Below, one piece after another: positions 1-8,928 of a stretch of DNA of 64,000 bases. Origin of the DNA: JAJXWB01 sp037044955 (GTDB lineage: Bacteria > Pseudomonadota > Alphaproteobacteria > Rhizobiales > Beijerinckiaceae); contig JBAOHX010000002.1 in assembly GCA_037044955.1 (NCBI GenBank), positions 1,488,001-1,552,000 on the forward strand. Reading direction: 5' to 3'. The position numbers and the translations under genes are program-made. A model generated the notes under the pieces. That model worked only from the letters and a program-made list of their open reading frames with translations. It had not been told where the DNA came from and searched no databases. Each line of letters starts with the position of its first letter. Position 1 is the stretch's first letter.

Positions 1-12
1 CATGACATTCTC

Positions 13-927
13 TCACAGCCCCAGCATCAGCTCGACGTTCTGCACCGCGGCGCCGGATGCGCCCTTGCCGAGATTGTCGAGGCGCGCGATCAGCACGGCC
101 TGCCGCCGGTTTTCATTGGCGTAGACCATCAGCTCCAGATCGTTGGTGCCGTTGAGCGCCAGCGCGTCGAGCCGGCCGGAGGCGTCCGGGCGCACGACGC
201 GCACATAGCGCTGGCCGGCGTAATGCTTCGACAGCGCGGCCTCGAGATCGGCGGCCTTCGGCTTGCCGGGCAGCGCGTCGAGCTGCAGCGGCGCGTTGAC
301 CAGCATGCCCTGCCGGAAATTGCCGACCGAGGGCACGAACAGCGGCCGCGCCTTCAGCCCGGACCATTTCACGATTTCCGGAACGTGCTTGTGCTCGAGT
401 CCGAGCCCGTAGGTCTCGAACAGCGGGGCCTTGTGCGTCTCGTAGGCCTCGATCATCTGCCGCCCGCCGCCGGAATAGCCCGAGACGGCGTTGACGGTCA
501 GCGGCCAGTCGGCCGGAATCAGGCCGGCGTCGACCAGCGGCCGCAGCAGCGCGATCGCGCCGGTGGCGTAGCAGCCGGGGTTGGACACCTTGCGGGCGCG
601 CTTGATCGCCTCGCCCTGCCCGGCCGCCAGTTCGGGAAAGCCGTAGGTCCAGCCGTCGGCCACGCGATGCGCGGTCGAGGCGTCGAGCAGACGCGGGCCG
701 TCGGCGCCGAGGCTTTCGACGATGGCCGCCGTCTCGCGCGAGGCCTCGTCCGGCAGGCAGAGAATGGCGAGGTCGACCGAAGCCAGAAGCTCGGTCTTCG
801 CGCCGGCGTCCTTGCGCCGCTCGGGATCGATGGAGACGAGTTCGACGCCCTTGTGCGGCCCGAGCTTTTCCCGGATTTCGAGGCCGGTGGTGCCGGCCTC
901 GCCATCGATGAAGATTCTTGCGGTCAT
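13..927 (-). CDS. argC: N-acetyl-gamma-glutamyl-phosphate reductase
   Basis: This enzyme reduces N-acetyl-glutamyl-phosphate to the semialdehyde with NADPH, a cytoplasmic step of arginine synthesis. The 304-residue length fits the short type 2 AGPR class. An N-terminal nucleotide-binding segment (GEAGTTG near residue 9) precedes the catalytic cysteine C119 in SNPGCYATG. I chose the ATG at 927 because the protein then opens with MTARIFIDG, as family members do. An upstream in-frame start would add 25 arginine-rich residues that do not resemble the family. It lies downstream of rplM-rpsI, a gene order kept in many Rhizobiales, although a small pilin gene and an rpsI terminator separate them here. 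Confidence 0.95.
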   Translation of the reverse strand: MTARIFIDGEAGTTGLEIREKLGPHKGVELVSIDPERRKDAGAKTELLASVDLAILCLPDEASRETAAIVESLGADGPRLLDASTAHRVADGWTYGFPELAAGQGEAIKRARKVSNPGCYATGAIALLRPLVDAGLIPADWPLTVNAVSGYSGGGRQMIEAYETHKAPLFETYGLGLEHKHVPEIVKWSGLKARPLFVPSVGNFRQGMLVNAPLQLDALPGKPKAADLEAALSKHYAGQRYVRVVRPDASGRLDALALNGTNDLELMVYANENRRQAVLIARLDNLGKGASGAAVQNVELMLGL

Positions 928-1083
928 GTAACGCCCTGAACGCGCGGATTGGTTCGGGGCCTTATAGACGGATCGCGCACGCCTGTCGCGGGCGCCGGTC
1001 AACAGCGCCCGCCAGGCATTCCCTTCGCGGTTGTCGCGCCCCTCGCTGCGCGCCGACGCAGCGGCGACGCGGGCTGCCGTGGC

Positions 1084-1248
1084 TTACGTCAGGTTCGCGG
1101 TGATCTTGCTGAAGCGGGCCGAGAGGGTCAGGCCGAGACTCTTCACCGCCGCGATCACCGCGACGCCGATGAGCGCGGCGATCAGGCTGTACTCGATCGC
1201 CGTCGCGCCACTCTCGTCTTTCAGGAAGAGCGAAAACCTTGTCGTCAT
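1084..1248 (-). CDS. Flp family type IVb pilin
   Basis: This is a 54-residue pilin precursor of the Flp/Fap class, the subunit of tight-adherence pili. It has a short charged leader, then the prepilin peptidase site G13-A14 followed by TAIEYSLI, with Glu and Tyr at mature positions 5 and 6. A single hydrophobic helix (SLIAALIGVAVIAAV) follows. The ATG at 1248 has a GAGGGTG ribosome site just upstream. No tad assembly genes lie beside it. The only possible relative in the window is the TadG-like protein at 56.9-58.1 kb, so this copy looks like an orphan or secondary pilin. Confidence 0.85.
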   Translation of the reverse strand: MTTRFSLFLKDESGATAIEYSLIAALIGVAVIAAVKSLGLTLSARFSKITANLT

Positions 1249-1653
1249 TTGCGCACCCTCGTTCGCAAGTATTTCGATTTGCTGAGAGTACACGCGACGC
1301 GCTGAGGAAAAGTAAACACTCGGCCCAAGCGGTTGTTTCCAAAATTAACCACCGAGAATCCGACGCTGCGGCGCCTCCGCCGGACGGGCGCGGCGGATCC
1401 GAGCGGGAGATGTTCGGCATTTTGAACGAGAGGTTTTTTATGTGAAATTGGAAGGCGTTGCCCGGATCGCCGCCATTGCGGACTTTCGATAGCGCCGCCG
1501 CGTCTGCGAGCTGCTCAATATTTTGACAACCATCAAATCTTTTTTCAGCGGCGCGATGTGCCGCCGTCTTCGTTCCCGCAAAAGAAAAAGGGCGACCCGA
1601 AGGCCGCCCCCGATATCGTGTTGCGCCCCCGCGCGAGCGCGGGGCGCGAAAAC
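1249..1653. other. Intergenic region between flp and rpsI
   Basis: About 400 bases without a convincing gene. The part next to flp (1249-1450) should hold the pilin promoter on the minus strand. The part next to rpsI holds the rho-independent terminator at 1580-1609. A TTGACA-like hexamer lies near 1523 on the plus strand, but I see no matching -10 box and no downstream plus-strand gene. Nothing else is recognisable. Confidence 0.6.
1580..1609 (-). terminator. Rho-independent terminator of rplM-rpsI
   Basis: On the minus strand an 8-bp GC-rich stem (GGGCGGCC paired with GGTCGCCC, one G-U pair) closes a UUCG tetraloop and is followed by TTTTTCTTTT. It lies about 45 bases after the rpsI stop. 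Confidence 0.9.
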
Positions 1654-2127
1654 TCAGCGCTTCGAGAACTGGAAGGAGCGACGAGCCTTGCGCTTGCCGT
1701 ACTTCTTGCGCTCGACCACGCGGCTGTCGCGGGTGAGGAAGCCTTCCTTCTTCAGCGCGGAGCGGAGCTCCGGCTCGAAATTGGTCAGCGCCTTGGACAG
1801 GCCGTGGCGCACCGCGCCCGCCTGGCCCGACAGGCCGCCGCCGGCGACCGAGACCATGAGGTCGTACTGGCCGACGCGGTTGGCGACGACCAGCGGCTGC
1901 TGGATGATCATGCGCAGCACCGGACGGGCGAAATACACGTCGAGATCGCGGCCGTTGACGACGGTCTTGCCGGAGCCCGGCTTGATCCACACGCGGGCGA
2001 CGGCGTCCTTGCGCTTGCCGGTGGCGTAGGCGCGGCCGAGCTTGTCGACCTTCTTCTCGTAGACGGGGGCCTCGGGCTGGACGCCGGGCGTCTTGAGATC
2101 GGACAGGGAGGAAAGCGTCTCGGCCAT
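1654..2127 (-). CDS. rpsI: 30S ribosomal protein S9
   Basis: Ribosomal protein S9 of the 30S head; its basic C-terminal tail reaches toward the P-site tRNA. The 157 residues include the alphaproteobacterial N-terminal extension of about 28 residues before the conserved core starting at GRAYATGKRKDAVARVW. The core GGGLSGQAGAVRHG and the conserved tail ending in FSKR are present. The start lies one base after the rplM stop, so the two are co-transcribed and probably translationally linked. A strong terminator follows at 1580-1609. Confidence 0.98.
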   Translation of the reverse strand: MAETLSSLSDLKTPGVQPEAPVYEKKVDKLGRAYATGKRKDAVARVWIKPGSGKTVVNGRDLDVYFARPVLRMIIQQPLVVANRVGQYDLMVSVAGGGLSGQAGAVRHGLSKALTNFEPELRSALKKEGFLTRDSRVVERKKYGKRKARRSFQFSKR

Positions 2128-2128
2128 A

Positions 2129-2599
2129 TCAGGCGCTCCGGGCGTTCTTGGAATTCATGGCGGCGATGTCGACCGTCACAGGGTTCTGGGCGGCGTGCGG
2201 GTGCTCCGCGCCCTTGTAGACGCGCAGGTTGCCGAGCTGCTTGCGGCCGAGCGGACCGCGCGGAAGCATGCGCTCCACGGCCTTCTCGAGCACGCGCTCC
2301 GGGAAGCGGCCGTCCAGGATGAACTTGGCCGTGCGCTCCTTGATGCCGCCGGGATAGCCGGTGTGATGGTAATAGACCTTCTGGTCGCGCTTGCGGCCGG
2401 TCAGGACCACCTTGTCGGCGTTGATGACGATGACGTTGTCGCCGTCGTCCATGTGCGGCGTGAAGGTCGCCTTGTGCTTGCCGCGCAGACGCATCGCGAT
2501 CAGCGAGGCGAGGCGGCCGACGACGAGCCCCTTGGCGTCGATCAGCAGCCACTTCTTTTCGATATCGGCGGGCTTGGCCGAATAGGTCTTGCCAAACAT
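2129..2599 (-). CDS. rplM: 50S ribosomal protein L13
   Basis: Ribosomal protein L13, an early-assembling large-subunit protein. The 156-residue protein starts MFGKTYSAKP and shows the L13 signatures GLVVGRLAS, HMDDGDNVIVINA, HHTGYPGG and MLPRGPLGR. I chose the ATG at 2599; an in-frame start further upstream would prepend 33 atypical residues. It is the first gene of the rplM-rpsI operon. The start is preceded by a 161-base gap from the thioesterase gene on the same strand, enough for its own promoter. Confidence 0.98.
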   Translation of the reverse strand: MFGKTYSAKPADIEKKWLLIDAKGLVVGRLASLIAMRLRGKHKATFTPHMDDGDNVIVINADKVVLTGRKRDQKVYYHHTGYPGGIKERTAKFILDGRFPERVLEKAVERMLPRGPLGRKQLGNLRVYKGAEHPHAAQNPVTVDIAAMNSKNARSA

Positions 2600-2760
2600 G
2601 CGGTGAATTCCTTGTGATCGCCGCGAAACGGAACGAACCGGCGCGAGCGGCGCCGGTCCGGATGGCGGGCTTATACGGACGCGCGGGGATCGCGTCAACG
2701 TCTTTCGGGCAGCGCCCTACAAAAATATACGAATAATCGTATGCGGTAATTCGATACCGC

Positions 2761-3195
2761 TCATCTCGGCGGGATCGAATAGGTCCCTACCGCATGGGCC
2801 ACGGCGTCGTCGCGGCCGGCGGAATGGATGTAGACCTCGCCCACCGCCAGCTTCTTGCCGAGCTTGAGCAGCTTGCAGTCGCCGACGATGTCGCCGGGCT
2901 GCGGCTTGGACATGAAGTTGATGGTGAGGTTGGTCGTCACGGCCATCGGCGCCCAGCCGATGGTCGCCAGCACGGCGATGTAGAGCGCGCAATCGGCCAG
3001 GCCGAACATGGCCGGGCCGGCGATCGTGCCGCCCGGGCGCAGGTGGCGCTCGTGGAACGGCAGGCGCAGGCGGGCGCGCATCGGCACGGCCTCCTCGATC
3101 AGCATGGCGCCGTCGAAGGCGAAGGTCTGCGGGAACTCCTTGCGCAGCAAGACGGTGAGTTCGTCGGGGCCAAGGTGCTTGTGCGGCGCGGTCAT
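2761..3195 (-). CDS. PaaI-family hotdog thioesterase
   Basis: This 144-residue protein has the hotdog-fold acyl-CoA thioesterase pattern of the PaaI/YigI group: HLRPGGTIAGPAMFGLADCALY, in which the Gly-Gly turn and the Asp-containing central helix form the active site, then TTNLTINFMSKPQPGDI and a final strand region. It probably hydrolyses a CoA thioester in the cytoplasm; the substrate cannot be told. It is upstream of rplM on the same strand and divergent from the lipoprotein gene at 3352. The start ATG gives a normal-length family member. Confidence 0.85.
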   Translation of the reverse strand: MTAPHKHLGPDELTVLLRKEFPQTFAFDGAMLIEEAVPMRARLRLPFHERHLRPGGTIAGPAMFGLADCALYIAVLATIGWAPMAVTTNLTINFMSKPQPGDIVGDCKLLKLGKKLAVGEVYIHSAGRDDAVAHAVGTYSIPPR

Positions 3196-3351
3196 CGGGC
3201 GTCCTTGTGGGCGAAAACGTCGCCGCCAGTGATATGTGAACAGTCGCGAATGTCCATCGTTTGGCGCGCGCGCGAGCCATGCGATTGCCGAGCGCGCGCG
3301 CGGCGGCTAAATCCTGAGCGCTTGCTCGTTCCGGGGAGTTGCATTCGAGCC

Positions 3352-3850
3352 ATGTCGATTCTTGCTCGCGCCTCGCTTGGCCGCCGCACGTTCGGCCGTC
3401 TGGCGCTTGCCGGGCTCGGCGTCGCGCTGGCGGCGACGCTGGCCGGCTGCGGCGGCGAGGCCGCCTGCGACAACGAGATCGTCAAGGAGCGCGCGATCGA
3501 GGCCGTGCGCGCGCAATATCCCAACGAGGTCTCCAAGGAGCTTCTGAAGCGCGGCAGCATTCCCGCGCTCGACCGAATCCTGAAGGAGCGCAATCTCGAC
3601 CAGAAGGACGAGAAGCAGCTGGAGGTCGCCGCCAGGGCGGCGGTTCAGGAGATGGAAGACGCCTGGAAGGCCGGACGCTTCACGCTGGAGAACGCCGGCC
3701 ACGGTCGAATTCGACCCGAAGACCAACAAGGCCTCTTGCCGGGCGCGCATGGTGTTCATGACTGCCTGGGGCATATCCGTGCGCGATGTGAATTACGAAG
3801 CGTCCATCGCCAATGGGCAGCTCCAGGTGACGGCGACCGTTCCGAATTAA
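3352..3850 (+). CDS. Putative lipoprotein (apparent +1 frameshift)
   Basis: This is a small predicted lipoprotein of about 165 residues with no assigned function. The N-terminus has a twin-arginine-like charged region, a hydrophobic stretch and the lipobox LAGC near residue 34, so it should be lipid-modified and placed in the envelope. The mature part is helical and charged (NEIVKERAIEAVRAQ, LDRILKERNLDQKDEKQ). Around 3693-3702, in a GCCGGCC context, the frame moves by one inserted base. The downstream frame reads VEFDPKTNKASCRARMVF and ends QVTATVPN at 3850, which is clearly coding. The length remainder is +1, as in the other shifted genes of this window, so I treat it as one gene. Confidence 0.6.
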
Positions 3851-3897
3851 TTTACACGCTTTTACAATTAGTTATGCTGGTATTCTGATCTCGTTTC

Positions 3898-4659
3898 TCA
3901 GCGAAATAGCCGGAACATGGCATAGCCCTTGGCGATGAAATAGCGGTCGACGCCGGCAAGGTCGGTCAGCGTCAGGCTGGCGTTGCGGATCGCCGCCCCG
4001 AATTGCGGGATGAACACGAGCGCCAGAAGCAGCAGGCCCGAGATGGCCGCGAAACGGTCGGCCTGCGCCTGCATGTCGTGCGGCAGATGCGGCCGGATGA
4101 TTCCAAAGCCGTCGAAGCCGGGAATGGGCAGCAGGTTGAGGGCGAGCGCGGTGGCCTGGAGATAGCCGAGGAAGGCGAGCGCGAACCAGAAGCCGCCGCC
4201 CCCGCCCTTCATCGGCCAGTCCAGCCAGAAGGGAATGGCGATCGCCAGCAGGAAGGCCGCATTCGCCAGCGGGCCGGCGGCCGACACGAAACTGTCCCAC
4301 CAGCGGCTGCGCAGCGCCAGGCGCTCGATATAGACCGCCCCGCCCGGCAGGCCGATGCCGCCGAGCAGCACGAACAGGACCGGCAGGCCGAAGGTCAGCA
4401 TCGGCTGGGCATAGGCCATCGGGTCGAGCGAGAGATAGCCGCGCGTCTCGACCGACCTGTCGCCGCCGATGAAGGCGACGAGCGCGTGCGCCGATTTGTG
4501 CAGGCACAGCGAAACGATCCAGCCGAGCACGACAAAGGCGATGACGACGGCGTTGGCGCTCGACAGGCCGAGGTAGAGGACGGCGCCAAAGGCGAGGAAG
4601 CCGGCGAGCAGGACGAGGAAACGCGCCGAAAGATGCGGGGAACTGGCGCTGCTCGACAT
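3898..4659 (-). CDS. Site-2 protease-like (M50) membrane protein, altered HExxH
   Basis: This 253-residue membrane protein of the M50/site-2 protease family has about six hydrophobic segments. The zinc motif, normally HExxH, reads HKSAH at residues 54-58: both His are kept but the catalytic Glu is Lys. The second family motif is present as NLLPIPGFDG, with the metal-ligand Asp. The rest (GGDRSV, GYLSLDPMAYAQP, GPLANAAF) follows the Rip/YwhC-like subgroup. With K55 in place of Glu it is probably not an active protease, although metal binding may persist. It is divergent from the peroxiredoxin gene and convergent with the lipoprotein gene. Confidence 0.8.
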   Translation of the reverse strand: MSSSASSPHLSARFLVLLAGFLAFGAVLYLGLSSANAVVIAFVVLGWIVSLCLHKSAHALVAFIGGDRSVETRGYLSLDPMAYAQPMLTFGLPVLFVLLGGIGLPGGAVYIERLALRSRWWDSFVSAAGPLANAAFLLAIAIPFWLDWPMKGGGGGFWFALAFLGYLQATALALNLLPIPGFDGFGIIRPHLPHDMQAQADRFAAISGLLLLALVFIPQFGAAIRNASLTLTDLAGVDRYFIAKGYAMFRLFR

Positions 4660-4832
4660 GATTCTCCGGCGTCCGGCGCAGGAATTTGCGCGCGGCTTCT
4701 TTAGCGTGGCGACCGCCGCTGCGGAAGCGGCGCGTCCGGACCATGCCTGCTCTCGCCTGACGCTGCGGGCGCGCTAACTGAACTCGCGTGTGACGAGCGG
4801 CTGCGAAGGGGCGTTGGACACGGAGATATCAA

Positions 4833-5492
<660 letters not shown>

Positions 5493-5547
5493 ATCAGCCT
5501 GCATTTGAGCGGAACGGGACGGCGGTCTTGCGCGCGGAGGTCCGGCG

Positions 5548-6579
5548 ATGATCTTTCGACAGCTCTTCGACAGCGTGTCGTCCACCTATTCCTACCTGCT
5601 GGCGTCCCGGCGCGGCGGCGAGGCGCTGATCGTCGATCCCGTGCTGGAGAAGGTCGACCGCTACATCCAGCTCCTGCGTGAGCTCGATCTGCGGCTGGTC
5701 AAGGCGGTGGACACGCACATGCACGCCGACCACATCACCGGCGTCGGCGCCCTGCGCGACCGCACCCACTGCATCACCGTCATGGGCGAGCAGACCAAGG
5801 CCGACGTCGTGTCGATGCGGGTGTCCGACGGCGAAAAGCTGACGATCGAAGGCGTCGAACTCGACGTCATCTATACCCCCGGCCACACGGACGATTCCTA
5901 TTCGTTCGCCCTGCCCGACCGCGTCTTCACCGGCGACACGCTGCTGATTCGCGGCACGGGCCGCACCGACTTCCAGAACGGCGACGCGCGGGCGCAATAC
6001 GATTCGATCTTCAACCGCCTGCTGCGCCTGCCCGACGCGACGCTGGTCTATCCGGCGCACGACTACAAGGGCGACACGGTCAGCACGATCGCGGAGGAGC
6101 GAGCCTTCAATCCGCGCCTGCAGGTGAAATCGGCCGACGATTATGCGGCGCTGATGGCCGGTCTGCACCTGCCCAATCCCAAGATGATGGACGTCGCGAT
6201 CCCCGCCAACATGCGCGTGGGATTGGCGCAGGACGAGGTGGCGCGCAACGGATGGACGGTTTCGGCCGCCGAGGCCATGGCGCTGCTGGGGCGGCCGGAC
6301 GTGGTCTTCATCGACTTGCGCGAGACATGCGAACGCGAGCGGCGCGGCGAGATCGAGGGCTCCGTCCACCTGCCCTATCCCGGCCTTGCGGAACATCTGC
6401 GCCGGGGCGGCCTGTTGCAGCAGACAGGCGCGGGCAGGCGCCTTCTGTTCTACTGCGCCTATGGGGAACGCTCCGCAATGGCGGTGCAGGCCGCGCAGGA
6501 GGCCGGCCTGACCTCGGCCCGCCACATCGCCGGCGGGATGGCGGCATGGCGGATCGCGGAACGCGCCCTGGTGGCTTAA
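5548..6579 (+). CDS. Metallo-beta-lactamase-rhodanese fusion, persulfide dioxygenase-like
   Basis: This two-domain protein (343 residues) probably oxidises glutathione persulfide to sulfite and handles sulfane sulfur. Residues 1-230 form an ETHE1-like metallo-beta-lactamase domain: THMHADH (H57, H59, D61, H62), TPGHTDDS, FTGDTLLIRGTGRTDF and YPAHDYKG. Residues 245-343 form a rhodanese domain with the loop CAYGER, catalytic C303. Similar fusions (PRF/BlhA-like) couple persulfide oxidation to sulfur transfer. It starts 55 bases after the peroxiredoxin stop and ends about 40 bases before the enoyl-CoA hydratase gene, so the three may be one transcript. Confidence 0.9.
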   Translation: MIFRQLFDSVSSTYSYLLASRRGGEALIVDPVLEKVDRYIQLLRELDLRLVKAVDTHMHADHITGVGALRDRTHCITVMGEQTKADVVSMRVSDGEKLTIEGVELDVIYTPGHTDDSYSFALPDRVFTGDTLLIRGTGRTDFQNGDARAQYDSIFNRLLRLPDATLVYPAHDYKGDTVSTIAEERAFNPRLQVKSADDYAALMAGLHLPNPKMMDVAIPANMRVGLAQDEVARNGWTVSAAEAMALLGRPDVVFIDLRETCERERRGEIEGSVHLPYPGLAEHLRRGGLLQQTGAGRRLLFYCAYGERSAMAVQAAQEAGLTSARHIAGGMAAWRIAERALVA

Positions 6580-6621
6580 CGCGCCTTGCCTGCGCCGCGA
6601 AAGCGAAGGATTGTGCGCGCC

Positions 6622-7446
6622 ATGCAGACCGCTTCGCGCCCCGCCCCGACCGACGCCACACTCCTGCGCCGCGAGCTTCGCGCCGACGGCGTCCTGACCC
6701 TGACGCTCGCGCGGCCGCAGGCGCGCAACGCCCTGTCGATCGCCATGCTGGACGCGCTCAGCGCTGCTTTCGCCGGGATCGCCGCCGACCCAGGCGTGCG
6801 CGCCGTCGTGCTGGCGGCGGAGGGGCCGGCCTTTTCCTCCGGCCATGACCTGAAGGAAATCACCGCCGCGCGCGCCGGCGCCGACAGGGGCCGCGCCTTC
6901 TTCGAGGAGACGCTGTCGCGCTGCGCCGCGATGATGCAACAGGTTGTCGCCCTGCCCCAGCCGGTCATCGCGGCGGTCGAAGGCATAGCGTCGGCGGCCG
7001 GGTGCCAGTTGGTCGCCTCCTGCGATCTCGCCATCGCCGGCGACAAGGCGCAATTCTGCACGCCCGGCGTCAACATCGGCCTGTTCTGCTCGACGCCGAT
7101 GGTCGCGCTGTCGCGCAACCTGAGCCGCAAGCACGCGATGGAGATGCTGCTGTCGGGCGACATGTTCGCCGCCGACGAGGCCGCGCGCTTCGGCCTCGTC
7201 AATCGCGTGGTTCCGGGCGGCGAGGCGCTGGCGGCCGCGCTCGATCTGGCCGGCCGGATCGCCGCGAAATCCGCGCTCACGGTGAAGATCGGCAAGCGCG
7301 CCTTCTACGAGCAGGCGGAGATGAAGCTCGCCGACGCCTATGATTACGCGAGCCGCGTCATGGTCGAAAATCTGCTCGCGCGCGACGCCGACGAGGGCAT
7401 TTCCGCCTTCGTGCAAAAGCGCGCGCCGAGCTGGGAAGACAGATGA
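6622..7446 (+). CDS. Enoyl-CoA hydratase/isomerase family protein
   Basis: A crotonase-fold protein of 274 residues, closest in pattern to the ECHDC3-like branch. The oxyanion-hole segment FSSGHDLKEI, the second glycine-rich segment IASAAGCQLVASCDLAIA and GVNIGLFCSTPMVALSR are all visible. It should act on a CoA thioester in the cytoplasm, but the substrate cannot be read from the sequence. I prefer the ATG at 6622 (GAAGGA 12 bases upstream) over a TTG at 6586. It follows the rhodanese fusion closely and may be co-transcribed with it. Confidence 0.88.
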   Translation: MQTASRPAPTDATLLRRELRADGVLTLTLARPQARNALSIAMLDALSAAFAGIAADPGVRAVVLAAEGPAFSSGHDLKEITAARAGADRGRAFFEETLSRCAAMMQQVVALPQPVIAAVEGIASAAGCQLVASCDLAIAGDKAQFCTPGVNIGLFCSTPMVALSRNLSRKHAMEMLLSGDMFAADEAARFGLVNRVVPGGEALAAALDLAGRIAAKSALTVKIGKRAFYEQAEMKLADAYDYASRVMVENLLARDADEGISAFVQKRAPSWEDR

Positions 7447-7451
7447 GAAAT

Positions 7452-7589
7452 GCCGTCATGGCCGGGCTTGTCCCGGCCATCCACGCCGTTTCGCGCCGAG
7501 GATCGCCGGAAGGAAGCTCTTTGAGATATTTTGCCGCCATTTCGCATCGGCTTGGCGTGGATGGCCGGGACAAGCCCGGCCATGACGGC
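7452..7589. repeat. Palindromic repeat, family A (copy 1)
   Basis: Two perfectly matching 36-base inverted arms (7452-7487 and 7554-7589, starting GCCGTCATGGCCGGG) flank a 66-base middle. The left arm is identical to the left arm of the copy at 51121. Translated, the arm gives the MAGLVPAIHA peptide common in Rhizobiales databases. The element begins just after the enoyl-CoA hydratase stop and overlaps the start region of the next gene. Confidence 0.9.
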
Positions 7590-8379
7590 TGGATTGCGGC
7601 GCTCGTCGTGCTTCTCGGCTTTCTCTTCCCGGCCGCGGCCCTTGCCCAAACCGCCAAGCCCTACAAGCCGGTGGCCGCGACCTACGACCGCACGGCCGAA
7701 AGCGACGCCGGCCTCGTCGCCGTGCTGAACGAGACGCGCGCGGCGGTCGACGCCAAGGATGCGGCCGCGCTGGCCGCGCTGCTCTCGGAGAAGTTCGTCG
7801 CGCTCGATTGTCCCGCCAATCCGCTGAAGGCCTGCGCGCCGGGCAAGGCCAAGGCCGTGGGCGCGAAGACCGCCAAGCCGATCGACCGCCTGCGGCTCGC
7901 CATGTGCTGCGAGGGCAAGCCGTCGCCCGAGACGCCGGAAGCCGCGCAGAACGACACGATGTTCGCGATCCTCGCCGCCAATCTCGTCGCGGGCGGGCCC
8001 GGCGCCAACCCCGACGCCCAAGGGCGAGGTCTGCGCGCCGGCGCTGCCGCGCCTCGACCGCGCCAGGGCCGCCGCCGCCGCCAAGGCCGCGGGCGTCGAG
8101 CCGGAAAATCTTCGCATGGCTTCCGTCGCCATTCCCCTGCGCGCCAAGCCCGCGCAGGGCGCCGAAGCGATCTCGCAGCTCGATCCCGGCGATATCGCGC
8201 CGCTGGTCACGGACCTCACCGGCAATGTGCCGTCGGGCTGGAACGCCATCGCCATGACCGACGGCGGCATCGGCTACACCGATGCGCTCGGGCTCGACGA
8301 ACTGACGCCCGGCGCCATCTGCTTCGGCAAGGACAAGGGCCGCTGGCGGATCGTGTCGACGATCCAGCGCGGCGGTTGA
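7521..8379 (+). CDS. Hypothetical secreted protein (apparent +1 frameshift)
   Basis: I do not recognise a family. The N-terminal part contains a signal-peptide-like stretch (IAALVVLLGFLF, then ALAQ) followed by about 140 residues with the Cys pairs LDCPANPLKAC and MCCEG. Near 8009-8012, in a CCCC run, one extra base shifts the frame. The second half reads PKGEVCAPALPRLDRA and then MASVAIPLRAKPAQGAE through to WRIVSTIQRGG at 8379. The start is uncertain because the family A repeat covers it. A TTG at 7521 with GGAAGG upstream and a GTG at 7557 are both possible. Upstream codons in this frame are only repeat sequence. Confidence 0.55.
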
Positions 8380-8386
8380 GCCCGCC

Positions 8387-8908
8387 ATGAATCACGACAG
8401 CTATTCCGACGCCTACATCCGCTCGATCCTGCGCACGACGAAGACGATCGCGCTGGTCGGCGCCTCGGCCAACGAGGCGCGCACGTCCTACATCGTGCTC
8501 AAATATCTTCTCGCGCGAGGGTATCGCGTTTTCCCGATCAATCCGGGCCTCGCGGGCAAGGAGATCCTGGGCCGGCGCGTCCACGCCTCGCTCGCCGATC
8601 TGCCTGAAGCGGTCGACATGGTCGACGTGTTCCGCAATTCGGAGGCGGCGGGCAAGGTCGTGGACGAGGCCCTGGCTCTCTCCGCCCTGCCGAAGACAAT
8701 CTGGATGCAGCTATCCGTGCGCAACGACGCCGCGGCTGCGCGCGCCGAGGCGAAAGGCGTGCAGGTGGTGATGAACCGCTGCCCGAAGATCGAATGGGGG
8801 CGGCTGTCGGGCGAGATTTCGTGGGGCGGCATAAATTCCCGCATCCTGTCGGCGAAGAAGCCTACGATGATGACGGGCTTCCAGAAGCTGTCCGTCGACA
8901 AGGACTGA
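8387..8908 (+). CDS. CoA-binding domain protein (YccU-like)
   Basis: This 173-residue protein has the Rossmann-like CoA-binding domain of the YccU group: an N-terminal TIALVGAS nucleotide loop, YLLARGYRVFPINPG, then VDMVDVFRN and VQVVMNRCPKIE. The family binds CoA or related nucleotides; no enzyme activity is established. It starts 7 bases after the preceding hypothetical gene and ends 20 bases before the MFS gene, so the three are probably one transcript. Confidence 0.88.
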   Translation: MNHDSYSDAYIRSILRTTKTIALVGASANEARTSYIVLKYLLARGYRVFPINPGLAGKEILGRRVHASLADLPEAVDMVDVFRNSEAAGKVVDEALALSALPKTIWMQLSVRNDAAAARAEAKGVQVVMNRCPKIEWGRLSGEISWGGINSRILSAKKPTMMTGFQKLSVDKD

Positions 8909-8928
8909 TCGAGCGCGGAGACGACGGC

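Noticed and set aside
1084..1248. Start of a tad pilus operon
   Set aside because: No cpa or tad assembly genes follow; the neighbours are argC and ribosomal genes.
2794..3888. A 364-residue plus-strand protein over the thioesterase gene
   Set aside because: It is the antisense reading of the thioesterase joined to the lipoprotein. Only the part from 3352, with its lipobox, is coding.
7443..7592. A protein beginning MAGLVPAIHA
   Set aside because: This is the translation of the family A repeat, which gives the same peptide at many sites in Rhizobiales; it is not a gene start.
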